From: Thalassospira marina
Lineage (GTDB): Bacteria > Pseudomonadota > Alphaproteobacteria > Rhodospirillales > Thalassospiraceae
Length of the DNA stretch: 64,000 nucleotides
Assembly: GCF_002844375.1 (NCBI RefSeq)
Contig: NZ_CP024199.1
Location: forward strand, 2,405,001-2,469,000
Direction: 5' to 3'
Shown here: positions 34,464-42,882 of the stretch, one piece after another
Layout of the letters: every line of letters starts with the position of its first letter
Numbering within the stretch: position 1 is the first letter of the stretch
Program-made: the position numbers and the translations under genes
The notes under the pieces: model-generated
The model's input: only the letters and a program-made list of their open reading frames with translations
The model's database searches: none
What the model was told of the DNA's origin: nothing

Positions 34464-37259
34464 TTATTCCGCCGTAGACGGATCGGTTTCTTCATCGCTG
34501 CCAGACTGTGCATCGGCATCTGCCCCGCCTTCCGGCGCAACAGAGGTTTCAGCACCGTTTTCAATGTCGGCCTCGTCTTCCTCGGCGCTGTCACCCAGGT
34601 TGTTAAGGCGTTCAACGGCAACGACCTGTTCATCATCGGCGGTCCTAAACAGGGTCACGCCCTGCGTTTTACGACCGGCAATACGAATGTCGTGGGTTGG
34701 CATACGAATGACTTTGCCACCATTGGTGACCATCATCAATTCGTCGCTTTCCTCGATCACGAAGGATGCCGCGACCATACCGTTACGTTCGGACATGTCG
34801 ATATTGGCAAAACCCTGCCCGCCACGCCCGGTCACACGATATTCATAGGCCGAGGTACGCTTGCCGTAACCATTTTCCGTCACTGACAGAATAAGCTGGT
34901 CACCGGAAAGCAGCTCGTCATAGCGTTCCTGGGTCAAAAGTTCGAGCGGCAGGCCATCCTCGGCGCGGATTTCCTCGCGGCGAAGCTTGGCGGCGATCGA
35001 AAGATATTCGCTGCGTTCTTCCATGGTGGCATGTGAGCCCCACAGAACCGACATTGCGATAACTTCATCACCATCGGCCAGACGGATGCCGCGTACACCA
35101 ACCGAATTACGGCCGGTAAAGACGCGCACATCGGCCACACGGAAACGAATGCATTTGCCCTGACGGGTGGTCAGAAAAATATCATCGTCATCGGTGCAGG
35201 TCTGAACAGCAATCAGGCTGTCACCCCGGTCTTCTTCCAGCTTCATCGCGATCTTGCCGTTGGATTTGACATTTACAAAGTCGGCAAGACTGTTGCGGCG
35301 GACGTTACCCGTCGATGTCGCAAACATGATGTGCAGGTTTGGCCATTCTTCCTCGTCGGGAAGCGGCAGAACGGTGGTGATATGTTCACCTTCGGAAAGC
35401 GGCAGAAGGTTGACCAGGGCCTTGCCCCGCGATTGCGGCGTGCCCAGCGGCAGGCGCCACACCTTCATTTTATAGACCATACCCAGCGAACTGAAGAACA
35501 GAACCGGCGTGTGGGTGTTGGCCACAAACAGTTTCGAGACGAAATCTTCGTCACGGGTTGCCATGCCCGAACGGCCCTTGCCGCCACGGCGCTGCGCACG
35601 ATAGGTCGACAGTGGCACACGCTGGATATAACCGGCATGCGACACGGTAACCACCATGTCTTCACGGGCGATCAGGTCTTCGATGTCATGTTCGAATTCG
35701 GCTTCAACGATTTCCGTGCGGCGCTCGTTGGCAAATTCGTTGCGCATTTCGCTCAATTCGTCTTTCAGAATTGTCAGCTTGCGTTCGCGCGATGCCAGGA
35801 TATCCAGGAAGTCCTTGATCTTCTCGCCCAGTTCGGTCAATTCCGCGGCAATCTTGTCGCGTTCCAGACCGGTCAGGCGATGCAGGCGCAGTTCCAGAAT
35901 GGCGCGGGCCTGGGCTTCGGACAGGCGATAATTGCCATCATCCGATCCCACCTGGTGCGGATCGGCAATCAGCTCGATCAGCGGGACGATATCGCCTGCC
36001 GGCCAGCTTTTTGCCATCAGTTGTTCACGGGCAATCGTCGGGTCGGCGGCATTGCGGATCAGACGAATGACTTCGTCGATATTGGCAACGGCAATCCCCA
36101 GGCCGACAACAACATGCGCACGATCACGTGCTTTTTTCAGCAGGTGGATGGTACGGCGCGTGATAACTTCTTCGCGGAATTCGACAAATGCCTGAATGAT
36201 TTCTTTCAGGTTCATCAGTTCCGGCTTGCCCCGGTTCAGGGCCAGCATGTTCACACCAAACGAGGTCTGAAGCGCTGTAAAGCGGAAAAGCTGGTTCAGC
36301 ACAACATCGGCAACGGCATCGCGTTTAAGCTCGATCACCATGCGCACACCGGAACGGTCCGATTCATCACGCAGGTCCGAAATGCCTTCCAGCTTCTTGT
36401 CACGCACCAGATCGGCGATTTTTTCCAGCAGCGTTGCCTTGTTCACCTGATAGGGAACTTCGGTCACGATGATGGCTTCACGATTGGCGCGGATTTCCTC
36501 GACATGGGTGCGCGCGCGCATCACCACAGAGCCACGACCCGTCTTGAACGCCGAATGAATACCGGAACGGCCCAGAATAAGCCCGCCAGTCGGGAAATCC
36601 GGCCCGCTGACATATTCCATCAGGCCTTCAACCGAAATGTCGGGATTATCAATTACCGCCATACAGCCATCAATCACTTCGCCCAGGTTATGGGGCGGAA
36701 TGTTGGTTGCCATACCCACCGCAATACCGCCGGCACCATTGACCAGCATATTGGGATAGCGCGCCGGCAGCACCGACGGTTCCTTGGTGGTTTCGTCATA
36801 GTTGGCGCGAAAATCGATGGTATCCTTGTCGATATCATCAAGCAGATAATGCGCGGCCTTGGCCAAACGGGCTTCGGTGTAACGCATGGCGGCGGCCTTG
36901 TCGCCATCCATGGAACCAAAGTTCCCCTGCCCGTCAATTTGCGGCAGACGCATCGAAAAATGCTGCGCCATACGGACCATGGCATCGTAGATCGCGCTAT
37001 CGCCATGCGGGTGATATTTACCCATGACGTCACCAACGACACGTGCCGATTTACGGAAAGGCTTGTTCCAGTCAAAGCCGTTTTCATGCATGGAATACAG
37101 AATACGGCGATGAACAGGCTTCAGCCCGTCACGAACATCGGGCAGCGCGCGGCTGACGATCACGCTCATCGCGTAATCGAGATAGCTGCGGCGCATTTCG
37201 TTTTCGATGGATACCGGAAAAATATCGCGGCTGGCAGTGTTTGACACTTCGGAGGACAA
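34464..37259 (-). CDS. gyrA: DNA gyrase subunit A
   Basis: 931 residues. This is the DNA-breakage subunit of gyrase, which introduces negative supercoils. The catalytic Tyr127 lies in AAAMRYTEARL, preceded by HPHGDSAIYDAM. The quinolone-determining positions are Ser88 and Asp92, the wild-type residues at Escherichia coli positions 83 and 87. The gyrase-specific GyrA box QRRGGKG separates it from topoisomerase IV ParC. A long C-terminal beta-pinwheel is followed by an acidic tail of ~45 residues. First gene of the operon with coaD and the isomerase. The start at 37259 opens MSSEVSN. Confidence 0.98.
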   Translation of the reverse strand: MSSEVSNTASRDIFPVSIENEMRRSYLDYAMSVIVSRALPDVRDGLKPVHRRILYSMHENGFDWNKPFRKSARVVGDVMGKYHPHGDSAIYDAMVRMAQHFSMRLPQIDGQGNFGSMDGDKAAAMRYTEARLAKAAHYLLDDIDKDTIDFRANYDETTKEPSVLPARYPNMLVNGAGGIAVGMATNIPPHNLGEVIDGCMAVIDNPDISVEGLMEYVSGPDFPTGGLILGRSGIHSAFKTGRGSVVMRARTHVEEIRANREAIIVTEVPYQVNKATLLEKIADLVRDKKLEGISDLRDESDRSGVRMVIELKRDAVADVVLNQLFRFTALQTSFGVNMLALNRGKPELMNLKEIIQAFVEFREEVITRRTIHLLKKARDRAHVVVGLGIAVANIDEVIRLIRNAADPTIAREQLMAKSWPAGDIVPLIELIADPHQVGSDDGNYRLSEAQARAILELRLHRLTGLERDKIAAELTELGEKIKDFLDILASRERKLTILKDELSEMRNEFANERRTEIVEAEFEHDIEDLIAREDMVVTVSHAGYIQRVPLSTYRAQRRGGKGRSGMATRDEDFVSKLFVANTHTPVLFFSSLGMVYKMKVWRLPLGTPQSRGKALVNLLPLSEGEHITTVLPLPDEEEWPNLHIMFATSTGNVRRNSLADFVNVKSNGKIAMKLEEDRGDSLIAVQTCTDDDDIFLTTRQGKCIRFRVADVRVFTGRNSVGVRGIRLADGDEVIAMSVLWGSHATMEERSEYLSIAAKLRREEIRAEDGLPLELLTQERYDELLSGDQLILSVTENGYGKRTSAYEYRVTGRGGQGFANIDMSERNGMVAASFVIEESDELMMVTNGGKVIRMPTHDIRIAGRKTQGVTLFRTADDEQVVAVERLNNLGDSAEEDEADIENGAETSVAPEGGADADAQSGSDEETDPSTAE

Positions 37260-37416
37260 AGGCCGTAACCTCTTAAACGCTTAATCAAAAAGGAATCAAT
37301 GCGGCCCGCCCTGCTATCGCATAACAAGCCATTGAGGGCGGAAAGTATCAGGTTTGACCGTCACAAACAACATATGACGCAGCACCTTTTCAGGCAAATC
37401 GTGCAAGCGGCAGGTT

Positions 37417-38343
37417 TCAGTCCTTTTTTGCACTTCCCGGTGCCACGGCCATTGCACTTGCGCGCGCCCCGAAGCGGATATTTGCCGCCGCAATCCCCGC
37501 CAGAATGATCACCATCGCAATCAGTGTGCTGGGTGCCGGAACCTCGCCCAGCACCGCCAGACTGACCAGAATTCCAACCGCTGGCACCAGATAATTGTTA
37601 AAGGCCAGAAATCCCGCCCCGGTACGCGCCACCATCAAGAGCAGCACAAACATTGCAAGCCCCGTAGGCACCACACCAAGATAGGCAATCGCCAATGCCC
37701 CATGGGCTGACCACGCCATCGTCCAGGGCTGATCAACGATCAGGGCGACGGGTGAAATCGTCAGAGAGGCAAAAGTCAGAATCAACGCCGCTGACCCGGC
37801 GCGTGGCTGGTCACGCACATGGCGGGCAACCAGCGAGGAAATGGCATAACAAATTGCCGCCACCAGAACCGCAAGCTGATAGGGCAGATCACCGCCAAGC
37901 CCCGAAAGGGTTTCAGGACCGACCAGCACCACAACCCCACAGGTTCCCAGCACAAGCCCCAGAACCTTGCCGATGGTCAGTTTTTCATCACGGGTGACGA
38001 AATGGCCCAGAACAACGGTTGTTAAAGGCACAACCGACATCAAAATGGCCGCAAGCCCGGCATTGATGCGGGTTTCGCCCATGCTGATCAGAAAAAACGG
38101 AATGGCATTGCCCAGCAGGCCGCACATAAAGGCCGCAATCCAGGCCCCGCGCCCCTTGGGCAAACTGCCCCGGCGCAGCAAAACAATCCCCCATAAAACG
38201 ATCGCGCCAAGCGTGATCCGCCCGGCCGCAACCACCAACGGGGAATAGGCGTGAACACCCAGTTTGATAAAGGCAAATGAACTGCCCCACATCAGCGCCA
38301 GCAATATCAATAAAAAGTAATCAATCATTCCCGGACGTGACAT
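37417..38343 (-). CDS. EamA-family transporter (1)
   Basis: 308 residues with ten predicted helices in two EamA repeats. The first repeat begins DYFLLILLALMWGSSFAFIKLG and the second near LPYQLAVLVAAICYAISSLV. Conserved PLVVAAGRITLGA lies in the first. Such drug/metabolite transporters export amino acids, metabolites or toxins; substrate is unpredictable. It is monocistronic. It is one of four EamA genes in the window. Confidence 0.92.
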   Translation of the reverse strand: MSRPGMIDYFLLILLALMWGSSFAFIKLGVHAYSPLVVAAGRITLGAIVLWGIVLLRRGSLPKGRGAWIAAFMCGLLGNAIPFFLISMGETRINAGLAAILMSVVPLTTVVLGHFVTRDEKLTIGKVLGLVLGTCGVVVLVGPETLSGLGGDLPYQLAVLVAAICYAISSLVARHVRDQPRAGSAALILTFASLTISPVALIVDQPWTMAWSAHGALAIAYLGVVPTGLAMFVLLLMVARTGAGFLAFNNYLVPAVGILVSLAVLGEVPAPSTLIAMVIILAGIAAANIRFGARASAMAVAPGSAKKD

Positions 38344-38649
38344 GTTTCCCGCCTATTATCGCCATAATTTCTGGTGCATATGGCTTTGGTTCACCCATCA
38401 AAATGACGGGAACTTTTTCAAAGTCTTTGCGTTAGCGATTATCTTGAGAAAGATCAACAAAATAGAAACACCTGTCGTGCTACACAACCAGACTGCCGAA
38501 CATAACCTGCGGGTGAAACCTTATGTCGCGCAAAAAGGTATACTACAACCCTGACGAATAATCAGGGACAGCGGCGCAATCGAGTTATTGATAATGATTT
38601 GCAATTGCGTTAAGCTGCAACCACAACAAAGAACGAAGCGAGCAATAAG
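38344..38649. other. Divergent region with Fur-box-like site
   Basis: 306 bases between the EamA gene and the 77-residue protein gene. The only clear feature is the iron-box-like motif at 38589-38611. No other gene is seen. Confidence 0.5.
38589..38611 (+). promoter_or_regulatory. Fur-box-like operator before a small gene
   Basis: TGATAATGATTTGCAATTGC, close to the Fur consensus half TGATAATGAT. It is oriented towards the gene at 38650 and matches the small-RNA operator in 20 of 23 bases. Confidence 0.55.
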
Positions 38650-38883
38650 ATGAGTTATGTCGATCACGAACTGAGCATTGATGAAATGTTGGCCGATCCG
38701 ATTGTCCGGACACTGATGGCCTATGACCGCATCACGGAAACAGATGTTCGTAAAACTCTGGCTCAGGTTGTAACTGCGCGCGAAACCAATCATCCCCGCC
38801 TGTCACGACGCCGCCAAACGCAGCAGCCCCAAAGCTGGGCGCAGCAGGCCGCCCCGATGACGGCCCCCAAAACGGCAGCCTGA
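38650..38883 (+). CDS. Small putative iron-regulated protein
   Basis: 77 residues. The N-terminal half (SYVDHELSIDEMLADPIVRTLMAYDRI) is predicted helical. The C-terminal half is rich in Arg, Gln and Ala (RRRQTQQPQSWAQQ). No signal or membrane segment. The segment DPIVRTLMAYDRI resembles a pattern in other small bacterial proteins, but no function is known. A Fur-box-like motif 39 bases before the start suggests production in iron starvation. A small hairpin (38883-38897) then ATTTT ends it. Confidence 0.75.
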   Translation: MSYVDHELSIDEMLADPIVRTLMAYDRITETDVRKTLAQVVTARETNHPRLSRRRQTQQPQSWAQQAAPMTAPKTAA

Positions 38884-38901
38884 CGGTAAAACACCGTATT
38901 T
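38883..38901 (+). terminator. Small intrinsic terminator
   Basis: ACGGT (38883-38887) and ACCGT (38893-38897) around AAAAC, followed by ATTTT. Confidence 0.5.
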
Positions 38902-39213
38902 TCAGCAGGGTTTTCATGACCTTGCCCACCCTAATTTGCGACCCTCGCCTTTTTCGGCTTGAGGGTCGCAAGCGTATTCAGGCCAGATTTTTACAGAAAG
39001 ACTCGGCACGCAAACCGCACCGAACTTTCCCTGTTCAACCCTGCCTTTCGACGAATCAGACACCAAAGTTAACAAGTCCCACCAACACGCCCGGCCCAAA
39101 AACAGCCGATTACACGGGTTGATCGCATAAACTGGAACATTTCCAGCCTGCGCATTGTTGCGTATTGACAAAGACTGGCATCAACCCGCGATTTTGCCTA
39201 TACTGTTGGAATT
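38884..39213. other. Intergenic region with strong hairpin
   Basis: 330 bases. An isolated stem is described separately at 38936-38971. A TATACT hexamer at 39198-39203 with TGGCAT 17 bases before it may be the promoter of the downstream gene; its start would then have a very short leader. Confidence 0.4.
38936..38971. repeat. Isolated 11-bp perfect hairpin
   Basis: TTGCGACCCTC (38936-38946) pairs with GAGGGTCGCAA (38961-38971), with inner GCC/GGC and a TTTTTC loop. There is no T tail on either strand, so it is not a normal terminator. Confidence 0.6.
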
Positions 39214-40092
39214 ATGACAGCTATTGGCAGCATCCAGACCATACCGGGTAGCGGCGGGCGTCTTGGCGAAGTTATCGCCATGAACGGCTTGGCCAGCGCC
39301 AGCAATGAGGGAGCCTCTACCGGAGGGTCGTCCCAGTCCGGGGTATTGCCACGTCAAATGGCCGCTGTCTCGTTGGTGCCACTTGCGACACCCGCCAGCA
39401 AGGCCGCCCTTGCCGCCCCCTCTGGCAATGGAAGCCAGCCAGCAGCACCGACCACCACAAAAGATGGTTCTGCGGCCAATCAGTCAAATATTCCTGCCAC
39501 ACCAGCACCGGCAGCACGCCCTGCCCCCGCCATTTCGGCGGCATCCGTTACGGTTATTCAGCAGGTTGACCCGCGAAGCCTGCCTGGTGGCAGCGGCAGC
39601 ACTGCCGATATTGACCTGCCGGGCAGCAGCGACAACAAGGATACGACCCCAGCGCCGAACGCCAAGGCACCGGATGGCGCGCCCGACACCCTGAGTGCCG
39701 GTGCCCAGGAACAGGTGCGCCGCATGCAGGACCGCGATGCGGCCGTTCGCGCCGAGGAAAACAGCCACAAGGCCCTGGCCGGGGCCAATGCCGGCATGAT
39801 CAGCTATGATTACGCGGTTGGCCCGGATGGCCGCCTTTATGCCGATGGTGGCCATGTTTCGATCATGCCCCTGCAGGGGCTTAGCGGCATTCAGGCTGTT
39901 GCCAATCAGGCGGCTATTGGCCGTGCGGCATCGGTTGGCACCTCCACCGCCGACTTTGCCGCCCACAAAGGGGCATCTGGCAATATCAGCCACATGCTTA
40001 GCCAGCAGCAACAGGCTGCCAGCCGGTCCTATAACGAAACCACGGCCATGATGTTCAGCCAGCAGCCAAAGTCTGCCGGGCTGGTTGCCTGA
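39214..40092 (+). CDS. SprA-related putative metalloprotease with degenerate motif
   Basis: 292 residues. The first ~160 are low-complexity (Ala/Pro/Ser/Thr). The C-terminal part (about 165-265) matches the SprA-related family: QEQVRRMQDRDAAVR, then YDYAVGPDGRLYADGGHVSI. Relatives normally continue with RAHEQAH, which contains a zinc-protease HExxH. Here the segment is RAEENSHKALAG, so the first His is Glu181 and only His185 remains. Catalysis is therefore doubtful; the protein may be a structural or regulatory relative. No signal peptide is seen. Stands alone. The ATG at 39214 follows GGAATT. Confidence 0.8.
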   Translation: MTAIGSIQTIPGSGGRLGEVIAMNGLASASNEGASTGGSSQSGVLPRQMAAVSLVPLATPASKAALAAPSGNGSQPAAPTTTKDGSAANQSNIPATPAPAARPAPAISAASVTVIQQVDPRSLPGGSGSTADIDLPGSSDNKDTTPAPNAKAPDGAPDTLSAGAQEQVRRMQDRDAAVRAEENSHKALAGANAGMISYDYAVGPDGRLYADGGHVSIMPLQGLSGIQAVANQAAIGRAASVGTSTADFAAHKGASGNISHMLSQQQQAASRSYNETTAMMFSQQPKSAGLVA

Positions 40093-40213
40093 TTTCCCAT
40101 AACATTTTACAAAAAGCCTAATCCGGTGCCCTTTGATGGCATCGGCGATCTGTTTTGCCTGCGGCGGGGTGCTATTGCATCATGCACGGGCCAATATGCA
40201 TACTGGCAAGCCC

Positions 40214-40687
40214 ATGACGATAAAACCCGATACATCACCGCTATCAACACCCGCCAGCAGCGAAACCATCGCCTTGGCCGAAGATTTGCGCCAATGCATT
40301 GGCAGTTTTGTGCGCAATGTGCGCAGCGAAGCCAACACGCCGACATCGGCGCAAAACGAAACCCTGGCCTTGATCGCCCGGGACGGGCCGCAAAGCATGG
40401 CGGTGCTGGCGCAAAAGCGGAGCGTCAAACATCAAAGCATGCGCCTGGTGATTGCCCAACTTGAAAAAGCCGGGCAAATCACGCGCCAGCCCAACCCGGA
40501 TGATGCCAGAAGCCACCTGATCGCTTTGACCGCCGCGGGTGAAAATGCCTTAACCACAGCAAGACAGGCCCGCACGGACTGGATTGCCGCGAAAATACAA
40601 ACCACCCTAAACACGGCAGAGCGCCAGTCACTGCGCAACGCGATCACAATTTTGCAAAAGCTTGGCGCGCCGACTGACGATCACTAA
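40214..40687 (+). CDS. MarR-family regulator
   Basis: About 157 residues. A winged helix-turn-helix lies at the centre: NETLALIARDGPQSMAVLAQKRSVKHQSMRLVIAQLEKAGQI (written in halves), then wing QPNPDDARSHLIALTAAG. This is the typical MarR recognition helix and wing. The starts at 40214 (MTIKPD) or 40196 are equally possible. It converges on the SnoaL-fold gene. The palindrome at 41175 is on the far side of that gene and might be its operator, but this is unproven. Ligand unknown. Confidence 0.88.
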   Translation: MTIKPDTSPLSTPASSETIALAEDLRQCIGSFVRNVRSEANTPTSAQNETLALIARDGPQSMAVLAQKRSVKHQSMRLVIAQLEKAGQITRQPNPDDARSHLIALTAAGENALTTARQARTDWIAAKIQTTLNTAERQSLRNAITILQKLGAPTDDH

Positions 40688-40731
40688 TTATTTAGGCTGG
40701 GGCACGACAAAACCCGCTAACCGCGAAGGCT

Positions 40732-41145
40732 TCAGGCCTGTTTCTGCAGGGCCAGCAGCACCGATGGCAAAGTGTTGACACCCCAATGGGCGATATATTT
40801 GCCATTACGGATCGCCACAATATCAATCACACCAATTGAAACGGCATGGCCCGTTGGGGCAATTCCCATCAAGGGGCCGGTATGTTTCCCGGAAATGGAT
40901 TTTCGGGTCGTGATCTTGTCACCCTCGGCAATCTGGTCATGGATCGTCACCTTCAAACCCGATAATGCCGGGCGCAAGATATTTTCAAAGGTGTGCCACA
41001 TCCCCTCTGCCCCGTTGGGCATACCTGGCGGGGCAGAATGATTGATAAATTCATCATCAAACAGGCTTTCAAAAACTGCGCGATCCCCCTTCTCGATCAC
41101 TTCGCGGTTAAATCGTCGGACAATCTCTTTGTTTATCTCGCTCAT
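40732..41145 (-). CDS. SnoaL-like (ester cyclase) fold protein
   Basis: 137 residues with the cone-shaped NTF2/SnoaL fold: NREVIEKGDRAVFESLFDDEFINHS at the start, then HDQIAEGDKITTR and GHAVSIGVIDIVAIRNGKYIAHWG. Such proteins are often small polyketide cyclases or isomerases, but many are uncharacterised. The ATG at 41145 has GAGGAG eight bases upstream, far better than the longer frame. A 27-base palindrome lies 30 bases upstream. It is monocistronic. Confidence 0.88.
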   Translation of the reverse strand: MSEINKEIVRRFNREVIEKGDRAVFESLFDDEFINHSAPPGMPNGAEGMWHTFENILRPALSGLKVTIHDQIAEGDKITTRKSISGKHTGPLMGIAPTGHAVSIGVIDIVAIRNGKYIAHWGVNTLPSVLLALQKQA

Positions 41146-41174
41146 GGGTATCTCCTCAGGCTGGATCACTTCCG

Positions 41175-41201
41175 TATATATACAGTTAAACTGTATATAT
41201 A
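41175..41201. promoter_or_regulatory. 27-base palindromic operator
   Basis: Perfect inverted repeat: TATATATACAGTT, one central A, then AACTGTATATATA. It lies 30 bases before the SnoaL-like gene, probably overlapping its promoter. The TACAG...CTGTA core resembles sites of TetR- or MarR-type dimers. The regulator is unknown. Confidence 0.65.
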
Positions 41202-41206
41202 GCATC

Positions 41207-41238
41207 AAAAAAGGCGCCGGTCGAAACAGGCGCCTTTT
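41207..41238 (-). terminator. Terminator of pyrC
   Basis: AAAAAAGGCGCC (41207-41218) and GGCGCCTTTT (41229-41238). The minus strand ends in T6. Confidence 0.88.
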
Positions 41239-41274
41239 CACAGGTGGCTAAACCCAGCCTAAGCCTTGCGTCTT

Positions 41275-42321
41275 TTAGGACGCATAATGCCAGTAAACGT
41301 CGTAGCCGGGGTTAAACACGGTCACCAGGCCGTCTTTGGTGTCGATTTTGTCAGCAAAGCTTGCCGGAACATTCCGTTTTTCCAGCGTAATTTTGGCGTC
41401 ATTTACCGGCAGGCCATAAAATGCCGGGCCGTTCAGCGACGCGAAGGCCTCCAGCTTATCAAGTGCATTTTCTTCTTCAAAAACATGCGCAAGCAGCTGG
41501 ACAGTATTATTTGCGGTGAAAATACCGGCACATCCGCACGCACTTTCTTTCCGGTCATCGGTGTGCGGTGCCGAATCAGTCCCCAGGAAGAACCGCGCAT
41601 CACCCGACGTTGCCGCAGCGCGCAGGGCAAGGCGGTGCTTTTCACGCTTTGCCACCGGCAGGCAATACATGTGCGGGTGAATCCCGCCAACCAGAATGGC
41701 ATTGCGGTTAATGATCAGATGGTGGGTCGTGATTGTCGCACCAACATTGGTGTCGTTAGATTTGACGAATTCGACACCATCCTCGGTGGTGATGTGTTCC
41801 ATGATAATGCGCAATTCCGGCAGGCGCTTGCGCAGCGGGGCCAGAATGCGATCGATGAACACGGCTTCGCGGTCGAAAATATCAATTTCAGGATCGGTCA
41901 CTTCGCCATGGACGCAAAGCGGAATGCCCAGCTTTGCCATGCGCTCCAGCACCAGCATTGCCTTTTCAAAATCGCGCACACCGCTGGCCGAATTGGTGGT
42001 TGCCCCGGCAGGATAAAGCTTCAGCGCGCTGATCACGCCTTCCTTATGGGCGGCTTCCACATCGTCGGGGTCTGTCCCCTCGGTCAAATACAGGGTCATT
42101 AACGGGGTAAATTCGTGCCCGGCCGGCAGGGCCGCGACAATGCGGTTGCGATAAGCGGTTGCATCGGCCTTGGTCAAAACTGGCGGCACCAGGTTCGGCA
42201 TGATAATGGCACGGCCAAAATGGGCACTGGTTTCCGGCAGAACCGCGCGCAGCATGTCGCCATCACGCAAATGCAGGTGCCAGTCATCAGGGCGATGGAT
42301 GGTAATGCGATTGGACGACAT
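41275..42321 (-). CDS. pyrC: Dihydroorotase (type II)
   Basis: 348 residues. It catalyses ring closure of carbamoyl-aspartate to dihydroorotate in pyrimidine synthesis. Metal-site motifs are DWHLHLRDG at the start, KLYPAG with the carboxylated Lys, CVHGE, EHITT and FLGTDSAPH. They are all intact and of PyrC type. The ATG at 42321 has AGGAGG seven bases upstream. It is followed by its own terminator. Secure. Confidence 0.97.
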   Translation of the reverse strand: MSSNRITIHRPDDWHLHLRDGDMLRAVLPETSAHFGRAIIMPNLVPPVLTKADATAYRNRIVAALPAGHEFTPLMTLYLTEGTDPDDVEAAHKEGVISALKLYPAGATTNSASGVRDFEKAMLVLERMAKLGIPLCVHGEVTDPEIDIFDREAVFIDRILAPLRKRLPELRIIMEHITTEDGVEFVKSNDTNVGATITTHHLIINRNAILVGGIHPHMYCLPVAKREKHRLALRAAATSGDARFFLGTDSAPHTDDRKESACGCAGIFTANNTVQLLAHVFEEENALDKLEAFASLNGPAFYGLPVNDAKITLEKRNVPASFADKIDTKDGLVTVFNPGYDVYWHYAS

Positions 42322-42464
42322 GGGGGAACCTCCTGAAACATGCAGACAGATGCGCAATCAGCCATAAGGGCGCGCGTGCTGCTGCTCAGTACCAGATCAG
42401 CCATTTTTTGGGAATTGCAAACATCGGCCAGCAGGTATTTTGCCATCCGCATAGCCAGAAAGAC

Positions 42465-42494
42465 AAAAGGCCAGGCTGTTAAGCCTGACCTTTT
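42465..42494 (-). terminator. Terminator of tRNA-His
   Basis: AAAAGGCCAGGC (42465-42476) pairs with GCCTGACCTTTT (42483-42494) with one mismatch. Confidence 0.75.
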
Positions 42495-42499
42495 CACAA

Positions 42500-42577
42500 T
42501 GGGGCGAGTGATGGGATTTGAACCCACGGCCCCCAGAGCCACAATCTGGTGCTCTAACCGACTGAGCTACACCCGCC
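42500..42577 (-). tRNA. tRNA-His (GTG)
   Basis: 78 bases including encoded CCA. The anticodon loop TTGTGGC gives GTG. The extra 5' G at 42577 faces C73, the identity element of tRNA-His. The acceptor GCGGGTG pairs with CACTCGC. Confidence 0.97.
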
Positions 42578-42882
42578 ATCATTTGGCGTTACCGCCATCG
42601 TGTGGCGCGGTTTTTATCGCCGTGGGCATGGTACGTCAAGCGGAGATTTCGACTTTTTTTCACATCCCTGCAAAAGGCCGCCAACAACCCGCCAATCCCT
42701 GCGATTTTCGGGCGTTAAATTACCCCGGCCCGCCCTTTCAGGTTTATTGCGACATTTTTTCATTCGCATATTTCACTTGCGTCAGGACAGAATGGGAACA
42801 ATTAAGTCAACGCGATATCATGAATCCGGCATATTCCGATCCTATCAGAAATGCCGGAGCAGGTAAGGAAACGGAGAATCCG
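42578..42882. other. Intergenic region before the oxidoreductase gene
   Basis: 305 bases upstream of both tRNA-His (minus) and the oxidoreductase (plus). It must contain both promoters; no strong motif or gene is evident. Confidence 0.4.

Noticed and set aside
35331..37244. 637-residue open frame antisense to gyrA
   Set aside because: gyrA is certain on the opposite strand; this frame is a codon-bias shadow rich in His, Gln and Phe.
42340..42882. In-frame extension of the oxidoreductase gene across the tRNA-His region
   Set aside because: It reads through a tRNA and non-protein-like sequence; a good ribosome site and the Rossmann start lie at 42883.
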